Shown: positions 1 through 11,741 of the stretch, one piece after another
Numbering within the stretch: the first letter of the stretch is position 1
Layout: every line of letters begins with the position of its first letter
Source of the DNA: Dipylidium caninum
Lineage: Eukaryota > Platyhelminthes > Cestoda > Cyclophyllidea > Dipylidiidae
NCBI GenBank assembly: GCA_017562135.1
Contig: QEYB01000368.1
Span: forward strand, 62,001-126,000
Reading direction: 5' to 3'
Length of the DNA stretch: 64,000 bases
The notes under the pieces: generated by a model
Seen by the model: the letters and a program-made list of their open reading frames with translations, nothing else
Databases searched by the model: none
What the model was told of the DNA's origin: nothing
Translations under genes and position numbers: made by a program

Positions 1-403
1 AATGGACTGGGTAAATCTTGATTTTGTTTCATTTTGATGGCATAAACGTGATTTGTGGTGCACTGAGGTCTTTTTAAGATGACGTGCTTCCGAATACCCA
101 GCTTAATTAATTCAATTTTTGGTTTTTTATGTTATTGAGTTGATCGTATTGATATACCTGATTTTTGCTCTCATCCTGTATATTTTTTGACGACGTATCA
201 CTTCACTCAGAAGAGCGAAACTCGTACATAGTAGTATTTTACTTTCTCCATAATGCTTTCAGCATTACTAGCACTTTAACCGGAGTCGGTTTTATTTTTT
301 TGAATATGATAAAGTGTTGCTACGTAATCAACACTGATGGTGGATTAAGTGACGATAGGGTGCATAATGACTCAAAAGCAACCTTCGTTTCTTTCTAATT
401 CAG

Positions 404-1172
404 GTACTTTGTCATTGGTGGGTCTCCTGTACGGACTCTCATCCAGTTTCGCCGTTTCACTATTCTCCATCCTCATAGCGAAGGGTCTTTCTCACGTTGA
501 TGGGAGTGTTTGGAAACTCACCTTCTATAACAACTTCAATTCCTTTTTCTTTTTTATCGTTGCCATCTTTGCTACAGGCGAACTGGCTGAATTAAACTTT
601 CTCCCAAATGCTCTAAGGTTGGTTAACTCTTACTTCTCTCGAAGTACTCCTTTACCGCAAGTAGAGTTAATGCCGGCCTTAATTCCACTTCTTTTACATA
701 TTTGGCCTGATTAGACCCGAGTCTTTTCGTAAAGTGAAACTTTAAATTCTTACTAAGTCTAATCTTCGCGGTCGGTCGACGGATTCAATGTCTTTGTTAT
801 TCCAGCTTCTTAGGAATCCTCTTCTGGAGTATGATGTTAGTCAGTGGCATCTTTGGATTCGCTATCAGTTACGTGACCACCTGGCAGATTCAAGTAACCA
901 GCCCCCTCACTCATAATATATCGGGGACGGCGAAGGCGGCTGTGCAAACCATCCTCGCGGCGATAATCTCATTGCACTTCAAATCAATTCTTTGGTGGAT
1001 TGGTAACCTTATGGTGGTGATGGGCTCCATAGCTTACGCCTGGGTGCGGCATAAACTTGCCCTTCGACAGGAGCAAAATGAACGTGACCTCTCGTCGACT
1101 GCCGGCAGCCGAGAATCCGTTGTTCTTCAACAAGTTGTTGATAAAAACATTCCCGTTGGTCGCAAAGATTAG
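404..1172 (+). CDS. SLC35C1: GDP-fucose transporter, C-terminal exons (partial)
   Basis: This is a Golgi multi-spanning nucleotide-sugar transporter that imports GDP-fucose for fucosylation. Two exons are visible: 404-617 (acceptor cag at 401-403, donor gt at 618) and 806-1172 (acceptor ccag at 802-805, stop tag at 1170-1172). The phases fit: the split codon AG|C gives Ser. The first exon carries [11 protein letters not shown] and [13 protein letters not shown]. The second carries [25 protein letters not shown] and WWIGNLMVV, the conserved last helices of the SLC35C1 branch, where the SPLTHN.SGTAKA motif lies in the substrate-binding region. The C-terminal tail is short and charged. The N-terminal two thirds lie upstream of the window. 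Positions 1-403 look like intron. It could be a close SLC35C paralogue, but the GDP-fucose transporter motif match is strong. Confidence 0.85.
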
Positions 1173-2200
1173 TGATTTTTCCTGGTTTTATACTACACCG
1201 TTTTTTTTTTCTTATCCAACATATTTAGTACATTATTTGACATACATGTGATCTACTTTGTTTCTGAGGTGTCTCTTTCTTACATTATCAGTAATTAAAA
1301 GAAACAATATTATGTTCTTTACTCATTAATCCTTACAATCTTGGTGAGAGACGAGCACAAGTGTAGAGTAGTTGCGTAATTGTGGCCACAAATTGTAACT
1401 TTTTTGGCTTAAAATTGTTTTATCTACTTGCCACTACTATAGAAATATAAAGCAGGAGTACTCTATGGTAACCTTGTTCTTCGAATACTTTCTCTTGGTG
1501 CAATGCTGTTTTGGAAGTGCATTTACATAGTGAAGAAACTATCAAGATGTGACGGAGTCTATTTTAGATTGGGATAATGTTTCAAACACTTCTCTACATC
1601 TACATTTAAAAATGGGGATGGCAAACGAGAAACGATGAGCTTGACAAGCCCTGGAGAGGTTAAAATAAACTTACAACGAACATGCTGGCAAACTCCAAAT
1701 GGGGGCTTCCCTCTAACTCCTACAGCTTTTGTTCAAAATTCCGCCTTAAGCGCCGCGGAGCATCTAGCCTGAGACCTGATCGGCATTGCGATGTCTTTTG
1801 GCATCTTAGATGTTCTCAAATTATGTGATTACATTCAGTGACAGAACTTGGAGGCGCAAGCATCAAAACTGAGGAGATACAGCCTGTAAGGGTTGGGCAG
1901 CAGTGTGAGTCAACGACGGCAACACTTGATCAAAATGTTAAGATACGTGATAAAACTCCAATTCAGATTTACTTCCGTCAAGGGGATTGAAAGATTTAAG
2001 AATTGCGTCGCTCGAAAAAATGCGTAGTTGAATAATTGTTTAATGGAAGGAATCGAAAAGTGCAGCTCCCCAATTTTCTGTTTTAACTAGTAATAACGAT
2101 GTTTTTAACTTTTGAACAGTTCCTCAAGCAAATATGGAAGATTCCTACTAAATGGACTGCATTTACGGAAATAGAAAATTTACTAAACACCAAGTAGTAG
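1173..2200. other. Intergenic, convergent 3' ends
   Basis: This is AT-rich sequence between the + strand transporter and the - strand BTBD gene. An ATTAAA at 1294-1299 is a possible polyadenylation signal for the transporter. No convincing open frame or RNA gene was seen. Confidence 0.6.
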
Positions 2201-2206
2201 TTTAAT
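2201..2206 (-). promoter_or_regulatory. Possible polyadenylation signal of the BTBD gene
   Basis: On the - strand this reads ATTAAA, about 32 nt past the stop codon at 2238-2240. The position fits a cleavage signal, but the hexamer is common in AT-rich DNA. Confidence 0.4.
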
Positions 2207-2237
2207 GAGGTGAAGAGGAGTGCGGAAGGATAAGTGG

Positions 2238-5200
2238 TCACACAAAAAAAATGATCTCCGGAATTTGCCCATCTTCGACTGAGGTTCCGTTGTTCGTGCA
2301 CGCTGCATAGGAGAATTGGAAGGTTGCCTTGCCTCCCGACGAGCAGTCGTGACAGATCTCTCTTCGTCCACCCGTGCCGTAATAGGAGTCTTGACCCTGG
2401 TAATTAAGAGAGCCCTCCACTTGCAAGTCTATACCTCATTCTCTCGATCCAGAGGGAAGAATCAAGCTTACTTTGATAGTTGCACTGGCAAGGTAATTTA
2501 CATGGGGTGTCAGTGGAATGGGCTCCTTAAACGCGACACGAAAAGTTCTCGGGGACCCGTCCGACAGGTAGGTGACGTCGTTGCTGCCAAGCACTAGGCC
2601 GGATTCAGGCTGAACGATCTGCGATTTTTGTTTGAAGGAAACAGTTTTAGGTTGGTAAATACAAAAATCCTTTTGTATTTCATTAGTCTCGAGTTGTATT
2701 TCATTAGTCTCGAGTTGTCAAGTTGTAAGGTATTCAATGCCATTGGTAAAAAATGCCACGCCTAGTTTACGGAGCTACAGGGGTACAAAGGTCGATCCCT
2801 TTTGACATGAGAGGCATAAAAGGTACTTAGTGGCTGGTTAACTGCAGATTAACTTAGGCCTTATCCTCCCCCAATGATACAGGCGTCTACGAAGTCGTAA
2901 CACAAAAGTGTTTCGGGGATAGCGAATTTAAATTAAGAAGACACCCCAATGCTAACGACAGTCTGCGAGACACTTTTGAAAAATTAATCAATAGTACAAA
3001 GGGAAAGAAATCAAGAAGTGCTAATTAGCAGATTCACAGAGGCTCCGCTATGACTATGTGCAGCCACCAAGTCAATGCAAGTGCGACTCTGCGGAACTTC
3101 TTACGCGTACGAAAAAAGCAACGGTTGCTCGATAGACGATGAAAATGAGGGAAGAAAGAGGCATCAAAGCCGAACAAAGCGGGACCTCTCGCGAACGCGT
3201 GTGCCCTTTAGGAAAACATTCCAACGCAGAACGCCCATCGTCGCTATTGACCCGCTCCCTACGTGGGTGCCTGCTTTAGGGGATATTCGGGAGTCCGTCT
3301 GTGGGGAGACAATACCCACATGGATATCAACACTTATGACCCTAGTGCCACCGACTGACCGTCCATTGGCCCTCATCGAACCGCTTCCTTGAAAACCATA
3401 AAAAGACCATAAATACACATCTTTGGTGATGATGTCTACAATGGGCGAAAAAATTAGAAAATGACCCCACGACTCCCAGTAAATCGCCACTTAGTCGAAT
3501 TACGATGACACCGGTTATACACTCTAAAATTTCATCGCCAATCCCTCAAGAGAATTTCATGTATTCAACTACTATATGCGGTAAACTGCCATTCAACGTG
3601 CAATTCTAATAAATAACAGCATTAGCACTTTAAAAGCGCCATTAAATAGAAGATAAGCATGAATTATAATAATGACTACCTCAATACTGGCCTCATATTC
3701 GCTTTCTCCATGGATGCTCCCGTAGAGACCAAAACCAACAACGTAGATTTTCCGATCTACCTTGAATCTGGAAACAATGCCGGAATTAATGTAATGAACG
3801 AAAGGTCACATTGAGGTTTGAAGTGTTTTAAAGAGTGTACCTAAGACGCAACAAATTGGGACTGATTGAGGGTGCCCCAGTGTGAAGGCATTCTCTACGG
3901 GGACGAAATATGGATGAGGTATAAAAAAATTCAGTAAAACTGGAACGAGGTTAAGATTTGGATTTAATAAGCCCGAAGTAAAAAGTAAAGAACAATGTGT
4001 AGAATAATGTTGTTCAATGAAGTCATTCGGCGTCTTTTGCATGGTGATTACTGACAAGCACAAGTAATTTGAAATGACGAAAGTGTGCTTTGAGAAAATG
4101 GGCAATCTACAGAAAATTACAGTAAAAAAGTAATATGTAGAGGCCATTTCATTTTGTTGAAGGAACTGTAAATCTTCATGGTGAACACATCTAATATAAA
4201 CTACACCTACATATGCACAATACACTTAGTCAAAAAGAAATTAAGGCTAAATTAAATGTCCAACGATATCGAAAACTGGGGGGGGGGAAAGTTCAGTACC
4301 GAATTCGATCACTGGTGCCTCGATAATCCCAACGCTGGGCAACCACTACGAAGCGGCGTACAATTTCCTCCACGCCATGTAAGTAACATCGAGGTCGCTT
4401 GAGGAAGGGCAGTTCCGGTTTTGCCGTTTTAGAAGCGACAAAATGTTGGAAAACCTTAATCGCCATAGTGTCCTCCAACACGCCAGATGGGACGACAACA
4501 TCGGCAAACTCCTCAATGCTCATTTGTGGGAATCTAATGTGAGGCAGAATAGGCTGAAGGATCGTACGCAGCGCCTCGATAGGAACATCTGAAAGGCTGG
4601 GGAGAGTAGCCGCAGAAGGAGGGTGTGAGGTGTTAGGGAAAGCGTCAAAGGTAGACGGACACGTGGAATCACTTGGAACTAGGCAAAGGGAAGTAGCGGA
4701 TAGCGAGGATGAAGAGGAAGTGACTCCGCTCTTGAAATAGCGTCGATGGTACTCAGATTTGGCCCAATTAATAACCGACGCAAAGAGGCGAACCTCACGA
4801 ATGCAAAGGGTGTCACGCTCAAGAATGGCGCACAGTAGGCCTTCATCTGTCGCCAAGAAGTCATCAGTATCGAAAACCTTGGCTGTGTTTTGTCAATTAC
4901 CTGCGGAATGGTATTTATAAAATAAATCTATGTCTTTCTTCAAACTAAGGAATAACCCTGTTCTTGATTAACTTACTGAAGCAGAGAGCGAGAAGTAACG
5001 AAGAGAAATCGGTTAAAACAAGTCTACTTAAGAATATTAATAGATACTAAGCTATGCTCGAAGTATTTCACCACCTAAAATATCAGTATATCATAGCCAC
5101 ATTGCAGCGTACCGCTTAAGTGATTTTCATTAAATGACAATGCTAATTTGACCCCATATTTGGGCTAAATAAACAGAAAATGAGTAAAGAAAAAGTAAGG

Positions 5201-6547
5201 CTTGAAATGCACGTATCAAAAACAGATATTACAAGATTTGTAGAATACCGCTTAGATGCAGTGTTACGAGAATTATATCTACTGGGACAGACCTCCAAAC
5301 ACTTTTGTGCTAACTCCTGTTCATCGAAGAAATGTGCCTGAGCAAGAAGCATGAGAACATTGTCGATTGTAATTGCCTGACTCAAAAAATCCACACAGGC
5401 TTTCTCCATTACACCAATTGCATACTTCTTCGCAACATAAAGTGTCTGGAGGACATTGCTAGCGTCTATCTGTATTTCATCAGTATAGATGAAACGCAGG
5501 ACGTTTGCAAAAGCAATCGGGTTTACATCATCCAAGTGAATTTCTAAAGATTTTACAGTTAGCAAAATGTAAATAATTTGAAAAGCTCGACAGTAAGCAA
5601 ATGCAGTCTAATACTACACAAAGATAGCAGAACGTGCAAATTCGTTGACGAACATGCATGGTTAAAATAACATTTAGTAGGTTGTAATAATTGCCATACC
5701 GATAGGATATTTTGGAGTAATTTGACTAGAACAAGGGTTGAAAAGAACTGGTTGAAGGTGTTTTTCTTTCGAAATATCTGATTGACTGACATCGACCACG
5801 GAGTCAACGTGCATGCGTTCAGAGGGTGTGGCTGAAGGGTTCCAAGATGTCCGTCTACTTCCTGATTGTTCCGAAACCCTTGAGGGAAGCTGATCTAAAC
5901 CAACGGGAAGAGCTGTAGTGGAGACGGTGTTATAGACTGACAGGGGTCCGTAAAACATTGCCTCGAAGACAGCCGAGCTAATGGCAAGTACAAAGGCATG
6001 AGCAGGAATTCGTTGAATCAAAGTCTCGGTTGAAACGGCGGACTGATTTTGCAATTTTTTTTGATGAATTAATGGTGTTGAGGGCTCATCACCTCCCGGT
6101 TGATAGTGGATATTGAAGTAGACATCTGCTAAAGTGCTGTTGGCGAACAAGCTGCGAACACGCTCACTTACATATGACCGAGTGGATTGCCAATCAAAAT
6201 GAAGGGGCGAAGAAACCAGGAACTACAAAAGCAACTGAATACGGTAAATTCAAAATTTCACTAATTTTGTAGGTCGCGAGCAAGAAGTTTGTCCACAAGA
6301 GGGTTTAAATTCAGTTATGTCAGTCGTATAGTGATGTAAAACAGTGAAAACGGATATGTACATAGGTTTAAAGAAGTCGAATTTCAGAAGATAATCGAGT
6401 CGGTACGGAATGAATATGATTTTTGAGAAATGTGACAACGCTTACACCAGAGGGGCCAGAAATGCTTTCATTTAAAATAGACGAACACCTCTGCCTATTT
6501 TTTGGGGCAGCCAAATTTTTGGCAGGTGATTCCTCGTCGGCAGACAT
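2238..6547 (-). CDS. BTBD2: BTB/POZ-BACK-PHR domain protein, BTBD1/2 type, complete
   Basis: Seven exons, read on the - strand: 6446-6547, 5700-6222, 5293-5543, 4300-4877, 3680-3767, 2472-2618 and 2238-2396. They total 1848 nt, so 615 residues plus stop, with every junction in phase. Domains in order: a short N-terminus; the conserved pre-BTB segment (DWQSTRSYVSERVRSLFANS); a BTB fold (IPAHAFVLAISSAVFEAMF, then EIHLDDVNPIAFANVLRFIY); a BACK domain (AILERDTLCIREVRLFASV, IRFPQMSIEEFADVV); and a C-terminal PHR domain (RWDYRGTSDRIRF, VVGFGLYGSIHG, NNGTSVEDGQIPEIIF). The ERDT.IREVRLF and GTSDRIRF motifs favour BTBD1/2 over BTBD3/6. Human BTBD2 is about 525 residues; the excess comes from inserts in the BTB fold and a Ser-rich insert in BACK. 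Known relatives are cytoplasmic, bind topoisomerase I and are thought to act as Cul3 adaptors. The start ATG sits 20 nt after an acceptor-like site. Confidence 0.9.
2673..2718. repeat. Tandem duplication of a 21-bp unit
   Basis: The unit TTGTATTTCATTAGTCTCGAG occurs at 2673-2693 and 2694-2714, followed by four bases of a third copy. It lies in the intron between the last two PHR-domain introns' exons (2472-2618 and 3680-3767) of the BTBD gene and looks like a simple local duplication. Confidence 0.85.
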
Positions 6548-8439
6548 GGCCAGTTGAAATTTCTTACCTATGCAAAAAAATGGCGAAAAATTGAGCCCTG
6601 ACAGAATTATTCAGAGAATTGATGAAGTCATCAATGCATATTATAAATCTAGAAGGCATAGGCATTCACCAAGGATAAAATAGTTAATTGCATTAATGCA
6701 GAAACAAATGACTTCAGATAAAAGTATGAAGCAGGAAAATGCAGATACTGATGAGATGTTATGGCCGAAAAACTAAAGCTACAGGGGTGGAGCCACTTAA
6801 AATCATAAGCAAACGAATGCGAACGAGTTGCCAAACCAAATAGTGCGGAACCTATAACAAGAAGAAAAAGTAGTGCGCTGTGCGATGAAGAGAGAAAATA
6901 CGGGACATGCTTAACTCTGGCGCAGAATATTATATCTTATTTAATGTTGAACAAAACCGTACTAACATCCGGAAGAAGTGATAACCTTGAACTGCACTTA
7001 AGCTAATAGAATTCAAGATTACATCCGCTTTCCTAAGTTAGTTGTCGACCAATAACTCACAAATTTTTGTAGCAGTGTCTGTAATTTACCTGTAAGACTG
7101 TGTTCATTAGTATATAATTGCCTACTTTGTTAGGGACACCATATTTGACGTTGACACCTAACCTTCACACCGAACCAAAATGAACGAATTCCTAGTGTTA
7201 TCCCAACAAATGCCAATCTTTTACTATGATCTCATTTTTTTATTACAAAATCAGTAATACGTTGGCAAATACGCCTCACAGAGGACACTGCAAGTTTTCC
7301 AAAATCAGGGCGCCAAGGGATTTTCTAGGCAAAGATTTGACCGATATCAGCAGTATACATCTCATTAATTTACATCTCCATCACTGTATAGAAGGTTGGT
7401 TTGGGCAATACAAGCATTTTTGAATAATTTTACTTTGACTTGCGCATAGCTTCTGCCTTAGGCATGAAAATGCTGAAAACATATCAATTGAGTTGGATGT
7501 AATCAAGATCCGATATTTGTTTCGCTTCATAGTGTCTGAGCTCTTTTGCGTAATTGCTAAAATCCTCCATCCATAGGAAGTAACGAGGAAATCGAAGTCG
7601 TTATTGGTGGACTCATGATAGATAAAAGCGGAGGGTATCACAGAACACAGTGGTTTTTGCTCTGTATATAAACAAACATAGCCTCTAATTCTTTTGCAAA
7701 GTGTGTGGACTTTTAACTATGGTTCGAATTTTCAGAACATAAAACGGTGTGCATGAAAACATCCGTTATTTTATACAGTCGCTCCACATCATTTCACAGG
7801 TTGTCTTTTTAATGCAAGCTTTATTTCGTGCCTTATATATTCTCTGACTTCATCCTGTTATGCTACGATTTTCTAAAAGCTTCTTCAGTAAGTACGTTCT
7901 TACACTCTTTTAAATCTTTTGTGCTAGTGTGTATGGTAAACCGGCGCAATAATGAATTATGAGTTCATGGGGAAGAATGCGATTACTACTTGTTATTTAA
8001 ATTGCCTAATTTAGGACCGACACTTGGAATCTATATCCTGCAAGTCTCTCTAGGCTAGGTGCTTATGGGTGCAGGTCTCTTTACTTGCTTCTAACACCTT
8101 TGTATTCATCCGCATCTCAGATGCCTAGTTGCATTTACTCAAATTTTATTAGTTGAGGCTTAAATTCCCTGATATAATTTCCTCGGGCCACATCGTTTGT
8201 AGACCTCTGTTTTATTGTCTAACGCCTTAACTGCTTCCGCTCTGCACCTTTTCTGAGGTATTTTTTGATGTTTGTCGGCTTATCTGCGCTTTCTTAAATC
8301 ACTTTTTTATCGCCCATCTAATTATGGCATGTACTTAGTCCTTAAATTCGTTTTAAGAAGGTTGAACCTTGCTCCAGCTTCGGTTATTCTTTAATAAATC
8401 TGCCGTTCTAATAGTTTTTTTATTTCTAGGGCCGCAAAA
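6548..8439. other. Intergenic, divergent promoter region
   Basis: About 1.9 kb of AT-rich DNA lies between the divergently transcribed BTBD and UFD1 genes, so it must hold both promoters. Only short random open frames occur. No RNA gene or repeat family was recognised. Confidence 0.5.
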
Positions 8440-10732
8440 ATGGTGAGCATTTCAAAATAATGATTTCTGTAGTTCGACATGATTTTTCCTCACATGGCGT
8501 CAACATTTTCAACATCTTACCGATGCTACTCCCATTCATTAACTCCCGGAAAGCCGCGAAACGATATAATGGATGGTGGAAAGAGTATCTCCGTTATTTT
8601 TGCTAATTTCATTATTTATAGTTCTTATGCCGCCCTCAGCCTTGGAGCATCTGAGTAACTCGCTTGCCTAATCATTTTTCGGTAGCTAGGTTTAATGTTC
8701 TTAATCCAATGACCTTTAAACTAACAAATACCGCGATGAACAGAAGTACTCATTGTGGTGTTCTTGAATTTGTTGCTGATGAGGGCAGAATATACGTGCC
8801 TTACTGGATGCTTCAGAATCTCTGCCTTGAAGAAGGAGAGTTGGTAAATGTAGAAAGTGTTGTTCTACCTGTCGCCACTTTGCCAGGTTCCAACCTCAAT
8901 CCGTCTCTTTCCTCGACATATCTAACCCCAAAGCTGTGTATGTGTGATGTTTTAAGCATTAGTCGTCATTCTGCATACTATGTTATGAGTAGTTTTTTGG
9001 GTGTAGTGATACCTTGATTACCGTTTGATACCTAGATTTACTTTTATATCTGAACGTAAGATATCCGTTAAAATAAGCATATTAACATCTTTGCGCAACC
9101 TGACAGTCCTTTGCCACCATTTTTACCTTATTTTTCTGAGGGTTAATCGCTAGCTTGATTTCTATAAACTCCTAAAATAATGTCAAAACTAGTCACCACT
9201 TGAACGCTTCTTCAGATATTTAAAAAAATGCTTGTTAGCACAGACTGTGGTGGGATTTTTATTGATAATCCTCAGTAATTGTATTCCATTTCGGGTGCTC
9301 TATAACTCCTAAGATCTTTTTCCTCCCACCTCTCTGGTTCTCCTAGCTTCACATTGATGTTTTCACTAAACCCCGGTAGTAGTTTCAAACTTTCCTATTT
9401 ACTTGCTTTCTTTTTTCACAGATTAGAGTACGCTTTACGCAAATTCGCCTGTCTGACTGTTGGTGATACACTTGCAATTACATATAACGATACGATGTAT
9501 GAACTGAAAGTTCTTGAGTTGCAGCCGAAGAACGCCGTTCGAATTATTGAGTGTGATATGAGTGTAAGAGAGTATGCAAACACTTTATTTTCCATCGTAA
9601 TAACTTGAATTTCTATACCGTTTGCCTTTTCGCACTCTAATTCGAGACAGTATACCATTAAGTGACATGGAATTAATCTGATAGTAGACAGTTCCTATGG
9701 TTTAAACGCATTGATTTTATTTGGTAACTTCACTCGGTAGTCTTTTTTTTAGGTTGACTTTGCTCCACCGGTGGGTTATGAGGAGAGTCATGTGACTAAG
9801 GAGAAGATTGCTTCTGAGGTACGTTTTGACAGCTAACTTAATCAATTTACTTTTACACATATTGCTCTTCTTAGGAGGACAACGAGGATCTCATTCCGGA
9901 TCAGGCTAAGGGTTTAAGGGTATGTGTTAGTCTCTGACTCCCTATTATAGTATTTTGCTAAATTTTGATACCAAAGCTATCCATGCGCATATTTTTTCAG
10001 CAGACTCAGGATCTATTGAATAAGACCACTAATTTTGTTTGTCATACTCCCTATTTGAGAGCTCACCTGTGTTGTTTGTTATTTTAAGAAGAGATCCAGT
10101 ATCAACATCCATTTTTGGCCTACGATCGTTCTCATTTGGTAGATCTTTGGAGGCTCAGGCTGCAGACTGGACGGTCGAACGTGTGAGCCTATTTCAGGGT
10201 ACTCAGAGTCTGTGGATCGAGTCATCTCAAGACGGTACTTTTGCCTAATCTTCTTTCAATTGCATCTAATTTTGTAGAGGTTTTTGTCACTGACGATTTA
10301 CAATTTTCGTTATTTTCTTGGTGCATGTACCATTATGAACGGTTGGACTCGGAATTTTTTTATGTCATGATTTGCTTTGAAATCGGAAATAATGGTTCAT
10401 TTTCCCGGAAGATTTCTTTTACAGATAGGGTCAAGGTAAATCATGACTCTACTTTTCAGGGGAGTGCCGAATTTTGACTATCAACCTGGCAGCCTTACAT
10501 TTCTACGGGTAACCAAGCAGAAGGGAAACGTACGTGAATTCTCCTTGTTCTCAATAGATTGTGGTGGATCATGTATTTTTATTTGCTTTTAAAATAACTA
10601 TACTACTTATTTGATTTGAATAAAACTTTATCCAAATTGAATGTTTGGTTTCAGGATGATGCGCTTGACGCTTTCAAACCATTTCACGGAGAAGGCGTGA
10701 GGCTGAAGCCCGATGCCCACAAATCTTCATGA
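8440..10732 (+). CDS. UFD1: Ubiquitin fusion degradation protein 1 (UFD1)
   Basis: UFD1 pairs with NPL4 as the cofactor that brings ubiquitylated substrates to the p97/VCP ATPase, for example in ER-associated degradation. Exons: 8440-8442 (the ATG alone), 8473-8584, 8622-8654, 8686-8937, 9422-9563, 9753-9818, 9875-9919, 10001-10036, 10143-10234, 10460-10529 and 10655-10732. Family landmarks in order: [106 protein letters not shown] and a short basic end. The double-psi barrel N-domain is thus complete. The exons sum to 929 nt, one short of 310 codons. Exon 4 changes frame near 8885, between VATLP and FQPQS, where the family has a continuous segment. With the base counted as missing the protein would be 309 residues (human 307). 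The exon at 10001-10036 is the least certain. Confidence 0.92.
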
Positions 10733-10770
10733 TCTCGCTTGAGTGACTGATTGTTGTAAACTACTATACT

Positions 10771-10776
10771 AATAAA
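10771..10776 (+). promoter_or_regulatory. Polyadenylation signal of UFD1
   Basis: A canonical AATAAA lies 39 nt after the UFD1 stop codon (10730-10732) and ahead of ordinary AT-rich intergenic sequence. Confidence 0.65.
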
Positions 10777-11741
10777 GCGGCTATTTAACCGTAAAACGAG
10801 CTTCAGATAAACAAATGTTGAGTCGGGAGTGATCTCTCGTATATACTGCCTCAAGGAAATTGACGTTCGTTTTACCGTGATGTTGATGACACTTTTATAG
10901 TTTTAGTAAAAATACTATGTGCAAATGGATTCTGAGTTATTCATACTATTCTCCCCGAAACAGATATGTGCAATTGTTTTGATTTGTTCATTGGGAGCCG
11001 CAGTTATGCCTGTTAAAGTTTGTTTATGCGCCGAATCACTAGTCGTTGTTTTGTTGTTTATTTTTCTTCGCTAAACTAGGGGTTTTGAATAAGTGCTAAC
11101 GGTTGTGGACGTTCATTTGTCACCTAACGGTGACATTAAGTTCTACGTGGGATGCTCTCGATTGATGGCGGTCTTTGAGTTATTGTCAGTGAAAATCTGT
11201 TTCAATAAGGTTTGATAAGTCCGTGTTCAGACAAAACTGGATCGAGGATATGCTACTTCGAATAAGTCGTTCCCGTCCGTGTTCACAATTTTCGGGCTAA
11301 AATGTGGTGAATTTCACATGCTTCCTTAAGGATACTTAATTCCCTTACCAAAAGCGCCTTAATGTAGTGCAACCAGCGTATGGTTGATGCGCGTTGATGT
11401 CCCTTGCCGTGATTTATGAGGATGAAGCCTCATTAGATAGGAAACCGTGATCTTTACAAAATACTTGTCGAGAGTGTGCAAGGTTAGTCGGAAAGTAAAT
11501 GTGCGCAAGTTCATACTGCGCAAATAGCCGATATTGCGCCGTTGAGGGGTCACCACCGTAATTACGGACACCGTTGTGAGCATCCGCGTGTGTCCTTGCC
11601 GAATGCCGTCTGAGCCAGAAACTCCAAGTTGGTTGGCCTAAGCTGAATGGCCAATCGCGCAGGAGTGCGCCTCTAAGTCCGCAACTCGGCAAACGACGAA
11701 GACATTTGGGCGGTAGAGGAGTTTCATGCGGCAGGATCCGG
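10777..11741. other. Intergenic between UFD1 and the unrecognised gene
   Basis: No supported gene. Composition rises in GC from about 11.58 kb on, so a 5' UTR or a promoter for the next coding region may begin there. An alternative ATG at 11726 opens a different frame that stops after 16 codons. Confidence 0.45.

Noticed and set aside
165..398. 77-codon + strand frame before the transporter exon
   Set aside because: It has no similarity to the transporter, lies before a clear acceptor at 401-403, and looks like AT-rich intron.
3075..3490. Overlapping 105- and 108-codon frames on both strands
   Set aside because: They lie in the BTBD intron between exons 2472-2618 and 3680-3767, which join in phase without them. 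Mirror-image open frames on both strands suggest chance.
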